Source of the DNA: Mesorhizobium sophorae
Lineage (GTDB): Bacteria; Pseudomonadota; Alphaproteobacteria; Rhizobiales; Rhizobiaceae
Assembly (NCBI RefSeq): GCF_002270415.1
Contig: NZ_NNRI01000022.1
Coordinates: forward strand, 682,001 to 746,000
Direction: 5' to 3'
DNA length: 64,000 nucleotides
The notes under the pieces are model-generated. The model was given only the letters and a program-made list of their open reading frames with translations, was not told the DNA's origin and searched no databases. Positions 34,569 to 43,682 of the stretch are shown here, piece by piece. Position numbers and translations under genes: made by a program. The stretch's first letter is position 1. Every line of letters begins with the position of its first letter.

Positions 34569-36062
34569 TTGACGGTATCGGTTAAAGACCTGCCCCTGCA
34601 CACGCCGATCGATGGCCGGCACCGCAAGATGCTGATCGATGGCCTCTGGTGCGACGCGCTCGGCGGCCGGACTTTCGAGACGCGCAATCCCGCCACCGGC
34701 GCCGTGATCGGCACCGTGCCGCTCTCCGATTCAGGCGATATCGACCTCGCGGTGGCGGCGGCGCGGCGCGCCTTCGACGGACCATGGAGCCGGTTCAAGC
34801 CCTATGAGCGCCAGCTGCTGCTGCTCAGGATTGCCGACCTGATGGAGCGTCACTGGGAGGAGATCGCGCTTTCCGACACGACGGACATGGGCATGCCCAT
34901 CGTGCGCACGCTCGCCAACAAGAACCGCGTGCTCGGCATGCTGCGCTTCTACGCCGGCATGGCGACGTCGATCCATGGCCACACGATCGGCAATTCGCTG
35001 CCGGGCGAGATCGTCTCCTACACGCGCAAGGAGCCGGTCGGCGTGGTCGGCGCGATCATTCCCTGGAATGCGCCGACAGCCGCGTCGATCTGGAAGATCG
35101 GCCCAGCGCTGGCGGCCGGCTGCACCATCGTGCTGAAGCCTTCCGAGGAAGCGCCGCTGACGCCGCTGTTGATTGGCGCGCTGATGATGGAGGCCGGGGC
35201 GCCTCCCGGCGTCGTCAACGTTGTCACCGGCACCGGCGCGGGAGCCGGCGCGCCGCTCGCCGCCCATATGGACGTCGACAAAATCGTCTTCACCGGCTCC
35301 ACAGTGACCGGCCAGAGCATCCTGCGCGCCTCGGCCGGCAACATGAAACGTGTTTCGCTGGAGCTTGGCGGCAAGTCGCCGGTCATCGTATGTGCCGACG
35401 CCGATCTTGAGCGCGCCGTGCCGGTAGCGGCAATGTCTGTGTTCGCCAATTCCGGCCAGATCTGCATCGCCGGGTCACGGCTGTTCGTCGAACGGCCGAT
35501 CTACGAGGAGTTCGTCGAGCGGGTCTCGGCCTATGCGGCAAAACTCAGGATCGGCGACGGCGCCGACCCTGAAACCGAGATCGGGCCGCTGATTTCGCCC
35601 AAGCAGCTCGAACGCGTCACCGGCTACATCGAGGACGGCACGAGGCAAGGTGCCCGGCTGGTCACAGGCGGCAACCGCATCACCGAAGGCGGGCTCGGTG
35701 CGGGCAATTTCATGGCGCCCAGTGTGTTCTCAGGCGTTACCGATGACATGCGCATTGCCCGCGAAGAGATCTTCGGCCCGGTCATCTCGGCGCTGCCCTT
35801 CGACACGCTGGACGAGGTGGTGCGGCGCGGCAACGACACGCCCTATGGGCTGGGTGCCGGCGTGTTCACCCGCGACGTCGGCAAGGCGCACCAACTGGCG
35901 AACCGCCTGCGCGCCGGCTCGGTCTGGGTCAATACCTATCACGCCATCGACCCCGCGGTGCCCTTTGGCGGCTACAAGATGAGCGGCTACGGACGCGAAG
36001 GTGGCGCCGAGCATCTCGACGAATATCTCAATACCAAGGGCGTCTGGATCAGGACGGACTAA
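34569..36062 (+). CDS. NAD(P)-dependent aldehyde dehydrogenase
   Basis: 497 aa. The start is a TTG at 34569 with GGGAGGACGGG just upstream. The ALDH signatures are complete: PWNAPTAASIWKIGPALAAG for cofactor binding, the general base Glu in LELGGKSPVIV, and the nucleophile Cys in FANSGQICIAGSRL. The C-terminal VNTYHAIDPAVPFGGYKMSGYG is typical. It oxidises an aldehyde to the acid in the cytoplasm. Being 27 bp after the ThuA-like gene, it likely acts on the product of the monooxygenase pathway. Confidence 0.93.
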   Translation: MTVSVKDLPLHTPIDGRHRKMLIDGLWCDALGGRTFETRNPATGAVIGTVPLSDSGDIDLAVAAARRAFDGPWSRFKPYERQLLLLRIADLMERHWEEIALSDTTDMGMPIVRTLANKNRVLGMLRFYAGMATSIHGHTIGNSLPGEIVSYTRKEPVGVVGAIIPWNAPTAASIWKIGPALAAGCTIVLKPSEEAPLTPLLIGALMMEAGAPPGVVNVVTGTGAGAGAPLAAHMDVDKIVFTGSTVTGQSILRASAGNMKRVSLELGGKSPVIVCADADLERAVPVAAMSVFANSGQICIAGSRLFVERPIYEEFVERVSAYAAKLRIGDGADPETEIGPLISPKQLERVTGYIEDGTRQGARLVTGGNRITEGGLGAGNFMAPSVFSGVTDDMRIAREEIFGPVISALPFDTLDEVVRRGNDTPYGLGAGVFTRDVGKAHQLANRLRAGSVWVNTYHAIDPAVPFGGYKMSGYGREGGAEHLDEYLNTKGVWIRTD

Positions 36063-36113
36063 GGGGTCGTTTCGAACTCTACTGCTACGGTCATGGTAAG
36101 ATGGCGCTCTATG

Positions 36114-36272
36114 GCGCCCCCCTCTGTCCTGCCGGACATCTCCCCCACACGGGGGGAGATTGGCCGTCACCACGGCCTTCGCGAATCTTCAACGTGGCTG
36201 GAAGAGAGCTGGCGCCGAAACTTCCAATCTCCCCACCCGTGGGGGAGATGTCCGGCAGGACAGAGGGGGCGC
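36114..36272. repeat. RIME-like palindromic repeat, copy 3 (between convergent genes)
   Basis: 159 bp. The arms read CTGTCCTGCCGGACA and its complement TGTCCGGCAGGACAG instead of the CTGGCCTGCCGGCC version of copies 1 and 2: both arms changed together, so pairing is kept. It lies between the convergent aldehyde dehydrogenase and amidase genes and could terminate both. Confidence 0.88.
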
Positions 36273-36314
36273 GAAGGAACTCGACAGCGGGTGCCGGCTT
36301 CTTCACCCCTCCGC

Positions 36315-38336
36315 TCACTCGATACCACCCGTGACCGCATAGGCGCCGGCGGTGCGGCCATCCTCCAGCCGCACCACCGCTGTCACCATCGAGCCATACG
36401 AGCCGCGCCAGACGCTGTGGAAGCGGTGATGCTCGGCGGCCGGCACAAGCGCACTCCCGCTGAAGTGGGCGCCGCTTTGCTCCATGTCGACGGCCTCTCC
36501 GTTGACGTGCAGCTGGATGCTGGCCGTATCGGTCGCTTCGCCAGGCAGGTCGAGCGTGATGACAATCTCGTCCTGATCACCCGAAGGCCGCGTCTCGGCG
36601 GCAAGCGTGATGGCGAGCGGGGGCGCCTTGCTGTTCGGGGTTTGGCCGGGACGGCTTGGAAAGACATCGGCGGCCAATTCGGGCGTGCGCGGAGGACGGG
36701 TGCGGCGCTGAGTGGAGCGCTCGAAATCGCCGGCCATGCGCAGCAGCTTTTCGTCGTCATAGGCCTTGCCGGCAAAAGTGAGGCCGACCGGCATGCCGAT
36801 GTCGGCCATCGTTCCCATCGGCACGGTGACGGTCGGAATGCCGAAATGGCGCCAGACCAGATTGCCGTTGGCGACCCAGGTGCCATTGCGCCAGGCAAGC
36901 GCGGCGGATGCCTCGTCGATGTCGGCATCGGCCGGCCCGACGTCGGCAGCGGCAGGCAGCACCACGGCGTCGATGCCGTGTAAGTCCAGCCAGTCCTCGA
37001 AATCGATCCGCCTTGTCGTTTCGAGTCCCTTCAGACCGTCCTCGAGCGTCGGAATCTCCGTCACTGATGTGACGCCGGATCGCGCACGCTCCACGTATTC
37101 CGAAAGGTCGAAGCCGCCCTCATAGCGGTCGGGCAGCGTGCCCGGCGGCTGTGGAAAGATCTTTGCGCCATCGACCGAGATGAGATCGGGAAGCGCGGGG
37201 TCGGCATTGGCGCGCAGAAAATCGTCCCAGCCCCAGATGCAGAGATCCCAGATTTCGCGGTCGGCGAATTCTTCTGGCACCAGGCCGCGCTCGGCCATGG
37301 TGCGCGCGCTGGGGCGGTCGCGCTCGTAGTTGGAGACGACGGGAAAATCGACCTCAATCACCTCGGCGCCTAGCCGCGTGAGATCCGCCGCCGCCTGTTC
37401 CCACAGGGCAAGCACCGAGGCGCGGGTCTCGATCGGCCGATCCGCCCCGCTGTCGCGGCCGATATACATTTTGGGCACGCCGAGCCGCATGCCTTTCAGC
37501 GACTCCTCAAGCGCCAGATCGGTATAGCGTTGCGGCCGCACATCGGAGCTTTTCGGCAGCTTGACCCAAGGCTGAGCGCGCCAGAAATCGCCTCTCGTCT
37601 CGGGATCGTCGGCGACGACCACGTCGAGCAGTTCGAGCATGTCGGGCACGCTGCGGGTATGCGGCACCACGACATCCATGGTCGGCACCAGCGGCCAGTT
37701 GCCGCTCACCGAAATGACGCCGCGCGACGGCGTGTAGGCGACCAGCGCGTTGTTGGTGGCCGGCGCCCGGCCGGACGACCAGGTTTCCTCGCCCAGCCCG
37801 AAGGCGCAGAAGCTGGCTGATGTCGCCGTGCCGGAGCCGTTGGATGAGCCCGACGCGAAAGCGGCGGTCAGATAATCCGCATTGTAGGGGCTTTCGGCGC
37901 GGCCATAGACGCCGCGCTGCATGCCGCCATTGGCCATCGGCGGCATGTTGGTGAGGCCGATCAGCACGGCGCCGCCGGCGCGCAGCCGGGCGATGGTGAA
38001 GGCATCCTCGTTGGCAACGAGATGCTCGAAGGCCGGCGAGCCGGCGGCCACCGTCAGACCGGCGACCTTGTAGCTGTCCTTGGCGGTGTAGGGGATGCCG
38101 TCGAGCGGTCCGAGCGTGGCACCGTTGCGACGTCGCTGGTCGGACGCGGCGGCCTCCTCGAACATCGCTGGATTGAGCACCGGGACCGCGTTGAGGGTAA
38201 TGCCGTGGCGGTCGAAATGCGCGATGCGCCTGAGATATGCCCCGACCAGCTCGACGCTGGTGACAGCGCCGCCATCGAGCGCGTGGCGCAATTGCTCGAT
38301 CGTCGCTTCGACTAGATAAAGGCTGGTATCGGTCAT
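36315..38336 (-). CDS. Amidase-signature enzyme with an extra C-terminal beta domain
   Basis: 673 aa from the ATG at 38336 (MTDTSLYLVEATIEQL); the frame reaches 38465 but without family similarity. The Lys of the catalytic triad is in YTAKDSYKV, the cis-Ser in SGSSNGSGTATSAS, and the nucleophile Ser in ETWSSGRAPA, where the family usually has TGGS-IR. It hydrolyses a linear amide. The amidase core ends near residue 550; the remaining ~100 residues (from LAITLAAETRPSGDQ on) look like a separate beta-sandwich. No transporter or regulator adjoins it, so the substrate is open. Confidence 0.87.
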   Translation of the reverse strand: MTDTSLYLVEATIEQLRHALDGGAVTSVELVGAYLRRIAHFDRHGITLNAVPVLNPAMFEEAAASDQRRRNGATLGPLDGIPYTAKDSYKVAGLTVAAGSPAFEHLVANEDAFTIARLRAGGAVLIGLTNMPPMANGGMQRGVYGRAESPYNADYLTAAFASGSSNGSGTATSASFCAFGLGEETWSSGRAPATNNALVAYTPSRGVISVSGNWPLVPTMDVVVPHTRSVPDMLELLDVVVADDPETRGDFWRAQPWVKLPKSSDVRPQRYTDLALEESLKGMRLGVPKMYIGRDSGADRPIETRASVLALWEQAAADLTRLGAEVIEVDFPVVSNYERDRPSARTMAERGLVPEEFADREIWDLCIWGWDDFLRANADPALPDLISVDGAKIFPQPPGTLPDRYEGGFDLSEYVERARSGVTSVTEIPTLEDGLKGLETTRRIDFEDWLDLHGIDAVVLPAAADVGPADADIDEASAALAWRNGTWVANGNLVWRHFGIPTVTVPMGTMADIGMPVGLTFAGKAYDDEKLLRMAGDFERSTQRRTRPPRTPELAADVFPSRPGQTPNSKAPPLAITLAAETRPSGDQDEIVITLDLPGEATDTASIQLHVNGEAVDMEQSGAHFSGSALVPAAEHHRFHSVWRGSYGSMVTAVVRLEDGRTAGAYAVTGGIE

Positions 38337-38545
38337 CACTGGTTCCAAGCTGTCGTTGCAATCCCATGGATGAGCGAGGCCGTCGGCTTCGGCAAGAGCC
38401 AATCGTGATGGGTATTCGACGGCATTTGGTATCCTGCGGCTCGTCGTCCGGCTGGGCTTACACAACCGCGCGGTTTGGGAACTTTTGTCCGGCTGGCGAT
38501 TTTGGATGTATGGTGTGATTCAGAATAGCCAGGAGGGTGTTGCCG

Positions 38546-38821
38546 ATGACCACGAAATGCTTTGCGATCTTGGCTCTCGCTATCGCGATAGGCTCAGGCC
38601 TTTCTGGTTCGGCGTTCGCCGGCGACCGGCATCACCACCCCCAGGCCCAATCCGAACGGTACGTCCCTGCCGATGACGACCTCATCAACTTCCTGTTCGG
38701 CGGCCCGCGTTATTATGACCAGCAGTTGGTCACCACGGCGGCCGGACCGTGCTCCTACAACCGCGTTGGGCCCGACGCGAATGCGCTGAACAAGATCAAC
38801 GATCATCATTGCGGCAAATAG
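38546..38821 (+). CDS. Small secreted hypothetical protein
   Basis: 91 aa. The ATG at 38546 has AGGAGGG 8 nt upstream. The first ~25 residues form a signal peptide (CFAILALAIAIGSGLSGSAFA). The mature part is short, His/Asp-rich near its start (GDRHHHP) and holds two Cys (GPCSYN and HHCGK) that could form a disulfide. Expected in the periplasm. No family recognised. Confidence 0.65.
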   Translation: MTTKCFAILALAIAIGSGLSGSAFAGDRHHHPQAQSERYVPADDDLINFLFGGPRYYDQQLVTTAAGPCSYNRVGPDANALNKINDHHCGK

Positions 38822-39093
38822 GCCGCTCAGCCTGTTTGGAACCTCCATTCTGGCGGCCATCTGAAGGCGTTTCTGCGCTTCCCAACAGCGCATTCCTGGG
38901 CTTGCGGCATACAGCCCACCCCGTGCGCTACGGCCATCGAAGCCATCCAGCCCGGCAACGAGCCGTTGCTGCCGTCCGCTTGAGCACCGCCGCGGATGTG
39001 GCGTCAAAAAATCATACCGTAAGAGAAACCACGCCCTGTCGTGCGCGGGTGAGGCATGGGGAGCATGAGGGAGGCTGCATGGGAGGTGACACG

Positions 39094-39291
39094 ATGTCTG
39101 ATCGGGATGACCTGATCCGCACGGCCATCGGGCGGCTGCTTTCCGAGAAAACCGGTGCCGCCGTCATATCGATGAGAGAGTGCATTGCCGAGCTCTTGGC
39201 GCGGACCGGTGCCGTGCTGGACGAAAACCTGCAGGACCTGCTCCTGGAAATGGCCGAAGTCCGCGGCATGATCTTCACTCTCGATCTTTAG
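39094..39291 (+). CDS. Small hypothetical protein
   Basis: 65 aa, ATG at 39094 preceded by GGGAGGTGA. Helical and acidic (SDRDDLIRTAIGRLLSEK; ENLQDLLLEMAEVRGM). No family recognised. The longer frame upstream (to 38749) overlaps the preceding gene and lacks coding character. Confidence 0.5.
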   Translation: MSDRDDLIRTAIGRLLSEKTGAAVISMRECIAELLARTGAVLDENLQDLLLEMAEVRGMIFTLDL

Positions 39292-39359
39292 AACAACCCC
39301 AGGCGCCGGGCTTCGGCGAGATCGTCAAGGTGTGGCAGCCGCGGACTTGGCGCGCCTTC

Positions 39360-39926
39360 CTAGTGCTGCTGGATCAGCGTCCGCGCCACATCTTTCCCCG
39401 CCGCAAGAATACGATCCGACAATTCGGTTCCTTCCACCGCGCGGGCCAGTTGCAGCGCGCCGATGAGCGTCGCAAAGACACCCAGTGCGGTGCCTTCCGG
39501 GTCCTTGGCCTGCGGCAGTGCTGCAGCCAACTGGCGCACCAAGGTCAGCAAGTGGTCGGTATAGACTTCGCGCGTTTCAGGTGGCTGACGCGCGAGCTCC
39601 GGTAGCAGCGCGGCGGACGCGCAGCCCTTTCCCGGATTGTCCCGGTGCTCGGCGGACAGATATGCCTCTATGCCCATCTCCGGGCCACCTGAGGCCAGTG
39701 CTTCTGCCAGTTGCTGCGACTGAATCTCCATAGCCGCCGCCACGCTTTCGCGGACAAGCTCCGCCTTTGATTGAAAGTGCGGATAGAAGGCGCCGTTGGT
39801 CAGCCCGGCGTCGCTCATGATGGTTGCCAGTCCGGATGCCGCTATGCCGTCACCGCGAAAACGGTCGGCGGCGACCTCCATGATCCGGCCCCGTGACGCG
39901 TCCTTTCGGCCCTTTTCGTAACGCAT
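39360..39926 (-). CDS. TetR-family transcriptional regulator
   Basis: 188 aa. The N-terminal helix-turn-helix is clear (ASRGRIMEVAADRFRGDG; SDAGLTNGAFYPHFQSKAELV), followed by an all-helical ligand domain with AEHRDNPGKGCASAALLPELAR as in AcrR-like repressors that sense reactive or aromatic small molecules. It is divergent from an SDR dehydrogenase; two palindromic sites lie between them. Likely represses itself and the SDR/quinone oxidoreductase genes. Confidence 0.9.
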   Translation of the reverse strand: MRYEKGRKDASRGRIMEVAADRFRGDGIAASGLATIMSDAGLTNGAFYPHFQSKAELVRESVAAAMEIQSQQLAEALASGGPEMGIEAYLSAEHRDNPGKGCASAALLPELARQPPETREVYTDHLLTLVRQLAAALPQAKDPEGTALGVFATLIGALQLARAVEGTELSDRILAAGKDVARTLIQQH

Positions 39927-39951
39927 GGCTGCGATTCCTTTCCACTATTGC

Positions 39952-39984
39952 ATTATGATCATAATTTGATATTATGAGTGTAAT
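39952..39984. promoter_or_regulatory. Paired operators between tetR and the SDR gene
   Basis: A perfect 14-bp palindrome ATTATGATCATAAT (39952-39965) and an imperfect second copy ATTATGAGTGTAAT (39971-39984), centres 19 bp apart, in the short divergent intergenic. Two TetR dimers on one region is a known arrangement. Confidence 0.62.
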
Positions 39985-40029
39985 TCAACTGACGCGACAA
40001 AGCTAGCCCTCATGAGTTTGGAGCACGAA

Positions 40030-40845
40030 ATGAATATGAATTCCGGAAAAACCGCTGTCGTGACGGGAGCCTCCTCGGGCATTGGCCGTGCCACCGCCGA
40101 GGCCTTGGCGCGGGCAGGGTTCACCGTCTTCGGCACGAGCCGCCGCAAAGCCAGCAACGGCCCAGACGACGTGACCATGCTGGTTTGCGATGTGACCGAC
40201 GGTGAGGCCGTCGCTGCGCTCATTTCGACTGTGCTCTCACAGACCGGCCGGATCGATCTCCTGGTCAACAATGCCGGTGTCGGCCTGCTTGGCGGCGCGG
40301 AGGAATCCTCGGTGGCACAGGTGCAATCCCTGTTCGACGTCAATCTGTTCGGCGTCATGCGCGCGACCAATGCGGTGTTGCCGTCGATGCGGGGGCGCGG
40401 CGAAGGGCGCATCATCAACATCGGCTCGGTGCTGGGACTCGTACCGGCACCGTATGCCGCGCACTATTCGGCGGCCAAGCACGCGCTCGAAGGCTATTCG
40501 GAATCGCTTGATCACGAGGTTCGTGCCTTCAATATTCGCGTCTCGGTCATCGAGCCGGCATTCGTGCGCACCGTCTTCGACCAGAACGGGATTGAGCCGG
40601 ATTCCTTGTTGAAAGAATACGATCTGGCCCGGGCCGGGGTCGACGCTCTGCTTCGTGATGTGATGCCCAAGGCCGATCGGCCGGAAGTGGTGGCGGAGGT
40701 GGTCGTCAGGGCCGCGACCGATGCTCGCCCGCGACGCCGCTACACCGCCGGCAGGGCTGCGCGGCAGGTCAGCATCCTGCGCCGTTTTGCGCCCGCGGCG
40801 ATATTCGACAAGAGCTTGCGCAAACAGTTCCGCCTGCCGGTCTGA
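40030..40845 (+). CDS. Short-chain dehydrogenase/reductase
   Basis: 271 aa from the ATG at 40030; 40012 is also possible and adds six residues. The NAD(P)-binding TGASSGIGRATAEAL and the active-site YSAAKHALEG (Tyr-x3-Lys) are intact, and the preceding Ser is in IINIGSVLGL. Classical SDR oxidoreductase of unknown substrate. It is divergent from a TetR gene and 67 bp upstream of a quinone oxidoreductase, so it probably belongs to a TetR-controlled stress or detoxification unit. Confidence 0.9.
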   Translation: MNMNSGKTAVVTGASSGIGRATAEALARAGFTVFGTSRRKASNGPDDVTMLVCDVTDGEAVAALISTVLSQTGRIDLLVNNAGVGLLGGAEESSVAQVQSLFDVNLFGVMRATNAVLPSMRGRGEGRIINIGSVLGLVPAPYAAHYSAAKHALEGYSESLDHEVRAFNIRVSVIEPAFVRTVFDQNGIEPDSLLKEYDLARAGVDALLRDVMPKADRPEVVAEVVVRAATDARPRRRYTAGRAARQVSILRRFAPAAIFDKSLRKQFRLPV

Positions 40846-40912
40846 ACATCGGCGGGGCAAGAGATTTGACGCCCATGAGAAACACCAAAATCCCTTTCAG
40901 AAAGTCCCTGCC

Positions 40913-41914
40913 ATGAAGGCATTCGTCGTCGATAAATATAACAAGAAGGGCATTCTTCGGCTGGCCGAGATGCCCGAACCGGAGCTCGGGGACAACGATG
41001 TTCTGGTCGAAATCCATGCCGCAGGGGTGAACCTCCTGGATGCCAAGATCAAAACCGGGGAGTTCAAACCGATCCTGCCGTATCGCCCTCCGTTCATCCT
41101 GGGCCACGACGTGGCCGGGAAGGTGATCCGCGCGGGATCAAAGGTCCGCAAGTTCAAATCCGGCGACGAGGTCTACGCGCGGCCGCGCGATGGCCGGATC
41201 GGGACATTCGCCGAGTTCATCGCTATCAACCAAGCCGACGTGGCCTTGAAGCCCGAGAATCTCAGCATGGAAGAGGCGGCCTCGATCCCCCTGGTCGGTC
41301 TGACCGCCTGGCAGGTGCTTGTCGAAAGGGCAGGTTTGAAGAAGGGGCAAAAGGTCTTCATTCAGGCTGGCTCCGGCGGCGTGGGGACATTCGCCATACA
41401 GCTGGCGAAGCATCTCGGCGCGACGATTGCCACAACCGCTGGTGCGGCGAGTGCCGATCTGGTCAGGGGTCTCGGCGCCGATGTCGTTGTCGACTACAGG
41501 AAAGACGATTTTGAGAAAGCCCTGTCGGGCTACGACGTCGTCTTGAACAGCCAGGACGCCAAGACGCTTGAAAAATCCCTGAATGTGCTGAAACCGGGTG
41601 GGAAACTCATCTCAATCTCCGGCCCACCGGATCCGGAATTTGCCAGGGAAAAGGGTCTGAATCTGATGCTGAGATTGATACTGCGTCTGTTGAGTCGCGG
41701 TATTCGGACCAAGGCCAGGCGCCGTGGGGTGACGTATTCGTTCCTTTTCATGTGGGCGCAGGGTGATCAGCTGGGCAAGATCACCTCCCTCATCGAATCC
41801 GGAACCATCCGCCCGGTTGTCGATCGGGTCTTTCCATTCGAAGCGACCAATGAGGCTCTGGCTTACGTCGAAAGTGGGCGTGCGAAGGGCAAGGTCGTCA
41901 TCAAGGTGAGATAG
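40913..41914 (+). CDS. Zinc-independent NADPH:quinone oxidoreductase-like MDR protein
   Basis: 333 aa from the ATG at 40913; the open frame upstream overlaps the SDR gene in another frame. The MDR fold is shown by PPFILGHDVAGKVIRAGSKV and the cofactor loop AGSGGVGTFAIQLAKHLGA. The Zn-binding cysteines of alcohol dehydrogenases are absent, placing it with quinone reductases. Likely co-transcribed with the SDR gene. Confidence 0.9.
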   Translation: MKAFVVDKYNKKGILRLAEMPEPELGDNDVLVEIHAAGVNLLDAKIKTGEFKPILPYRPPFILGHDVAGKVIRAGSKVRKFKSGDEVYARPRDGRIGTFAEFIAINQADVALKPENLSMEEAASIPLVGLTAWQVLVERAGLKKGQKVFIQAGSGGVGTFAIQLAKHLGATIATTAGAASADLVRGLGADVVVDYRKDDFEKALSGYDVVLNSQDAKTLEKSLNVLKPGGKLISISGPPDPEFAREKGLNLMLRLILRLLSRGIRTKARRRGVTYSFLFMWAQGDQLGKITSLIESGTIRPVVDRVFPFEATNEALAYVESGRAKGKVVIKVR

Positions 41915-42095
41915 CGCTACATCTTTCCTGCGGTGCCGGTGCTCGGCCAACGCCTGGGACACGGCGTGCGCGACATTCGTGCGGATTTGCGCAGAGGACA
42001 AGAACGAGCGGAGAGCTGGCGTTGGCGTTGATCGACGGCCGGTCTCCGGCCGCCGTATCCACCGCTGCAGCTACTCGTTTTTACGCAATTGCGCT

Positions 42096-42112
42096 GTCCA
42101 GTTTTCCTGGAC
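42096..42112. terminator. Hairpin between convergent genes, possible remnant of the 4312-type repeat
   Basis: Perfect GTCCAG-TTTTC-CTGGAC stem-loop. The flanking TTTTTACGCAATT and TTTTCCTGGA..TTGCT resemble the right half of the composite repeat at 4312-4417, so it may be a decayed copy. It stands 5 bp from the stop of the minus-strand SRPBCC gene and could end both transcripts. Confidence 0.45.
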
Positions 42113-42117
42113 TTGCT

Positions 42118-42561
42118 TCATTGATTGATCTCGGGTTCGACGAGTCTTGCCAGGTTCCTAAGCGACTCCTGCCAGCCGAGATAGCAGGCCTCGACCGGAA
42201 TGACGTCCGGAATGCCTGCCTGGGTGATGTCAACTTCGGTGCCGACCGACACTTTTTTCAAGATTACGGTCACCTGGATCTCGCCGGGCAGGTTGGGATC
42301 GTCGAACCTGTCAGTGTAGCGCAGGCGTTCGGCCGGAACGAGTTCGAGATACTCGCCGCCGAAGGAATGGCTGTTGCCGGTCGTGAAGTTGCGGAAGGAC
42401 ATCTTGAACGTGCCGCCGACCTTTGCCTCGAAGTGATGGACAATGCAGGTGAAGCCGTTCGGCGGAAGCCACTTCGCCAGCGCGTCCGCTTCAACGAAGG
42501 CGCGATAGACCTTCTCCGGGCTGGTCGTCAGAACGCGATGCAAACGTACGGTGCCGGGCAT
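42118..42561 (-). CDS. SRPBCC-family protein (AHSA1/polyketide cyclase-like)
   Basis: 147 aa. The START-like fold is indicated by VRLHRVLTTSPEKVYRAFVEADALAKWLPP and GGEYLELVPAERLRYTDRF, ending TEVDITQAGIPDVIPVEACYLGWQESL. Proteins of this type bind hydrophobic ligands or act in stress responses; many are paired with ArsR regulators, but none adjoins this one. It is convergent with the quinone oxidoreductase gene. Confidence 0.88.
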   Translation of the reverse strand: MPGTVRLHRVLTTSPEKVYRAFVEADALAKWLPPNGFTCIVHHFEAKVGGTFKMSFRNFTTGNSHSFGGEYLELVPAERLRYTDRFDDPNLPGEIQVTVILKKVSVGTEVDITQAGIPDVIPVEACYLGWQESLRNLARLVEPEINQ

Positions 42562-42821
42562 ATCCTATTATCCTTTCACGATGGCTGTTCGATGTTCCTA
42601 GGACGAACGAGACTTGGCCAGTCCGACACACGCTCTCGGATTTTGAGGGCCTGGCCGCAAGCCTGTCCGGCTGCGCACGGCCTGGCGTACGCCGGTCGAG
42701 GTTGATGTGGGACTCGATTTTGCGGCGCCTGGCCTAATCTACGCAAATGCGGAACCGGATAGCCATTATGAGGAGACTGTTTATAACGGTTCGCTGAGAT
42801 CGCGAAGACCAAGGGGAGACG

Positions 42822-43682
42822 ATGCGCTACATACGTCCGCTTTCAATCGAAGATGCCGTTGGCCTGCTGGCCGGGTCGACAGGTACGGCCGCCATTCTTG
42901 CGGGGGGCAGCGACCTGCTGGTGAGGATGAAGGGCGGCTTTGTCGAACCCGACCTGATCGTCGACATCAAGGCGATTGAGGCTTTGAGTGAAATCAGGGA
43001 AACGGCCGACGGCTTCAGCATCGGTGCGGCTGTTCCCTGCGCCGTCCTCGGCGAGAGCACTGCCCTGAAGAAGGCATGGCCCGGCGTTGTCGAAGCGGCC
43101 AAGCTTATCGGCTCGAAGCAGGTGCAGGGACGCTGCACGATAACAGGCAATCTCTGCAACGCCTCGCCGGCTGCCGACAGCGTGCCGGCGCTGGTCGCGG
43201 CCGGCGCCAGGGCATCGGTCGTCGGGCCTGGGGGCAGGCGCACGATTCCCGTGGGGAGCGTGCCGACCGGGCCGGGCAAGACGTCGCTGGCCAAAGGCGA
43301 GATCATCGAGGCGATCCTGCTCGACAAGCGCGCACCACGCTCGGGCGATGCCTATCTGCGCTTCATACCCCGTACGGAAATGGATATCGCGGTGGTCAGC
43401 GCCGGCGTGAACCTGACACTCGACGAACGGGGCGTCGTCACAGCGGCCCGTGTGGCGCTGGGCGCCGCGGCACCCACGGTGCTGCTGGTGGAAGAGGCGG
43501 CCGAGGCCATTATCGGCAGGACGCTGGACGAAGCCGCGCTTGAAAGGCTCGCCAAGGTTTGCTTTGGCGCCTGCCGCCCCATCGACGACAAGCGGGGCAC
43601 GATCGAATTCAGAAGGAAAGTTGCGGGTGTGCTGGCCAAGCGGGCCGCCACGACCGCCTACGCTCGTGCAGGAGGCAAGTGA
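42822..43682 (+). CDS. Molybdenum hydroxylase FAD-binding subunit (CoxM/XdhB-like)
   Basis: 286 aa. FAD contacts are in AILAGGSDLLVRMKGG and RCTITGNLCNASPAADSVPAL, and the C-terminal CO-dehydrogenase flavoprotein domain follows. It passes electrons from the iron-sulfur subunit to the final acceptor. First of four overlapping genes for one enzyme: its stop overlaps the next start by one base. Confidence 0.92.
   Translation: MRYIRPLSIEDAVGLLAGSTGTAAILAGGSDLLVRMKGGFVEPDLIVDIKAIEALSEIRETADGFSIGAAVPCAVLGESTALKKAWPGVVEAAKLIGSKQVQGRCTITGNLCNASPAADSVPALVAAGARASVVGPGGRRTIPVGSVPTGPGKTSLAKGEIIEAILLDKRAPRSGDAYLRFIPRTEMDIAVVSAGVNLTLDERGVVTAARVALGAAAPTVLLVEEAAEAIIGRTLDEAALERLAKVCFGACRPIDDKRGTIEFRRKVAGVLAKRAATTAYARAGGK

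Noticed and set aside
36093..36983. 296-codon plus-strand open frame over repeat copy 3 and the amidase 3' end
   Set aside because: It begins in repeat DNA and continues as the antisense of the amidase gene; no supporting start or motif.
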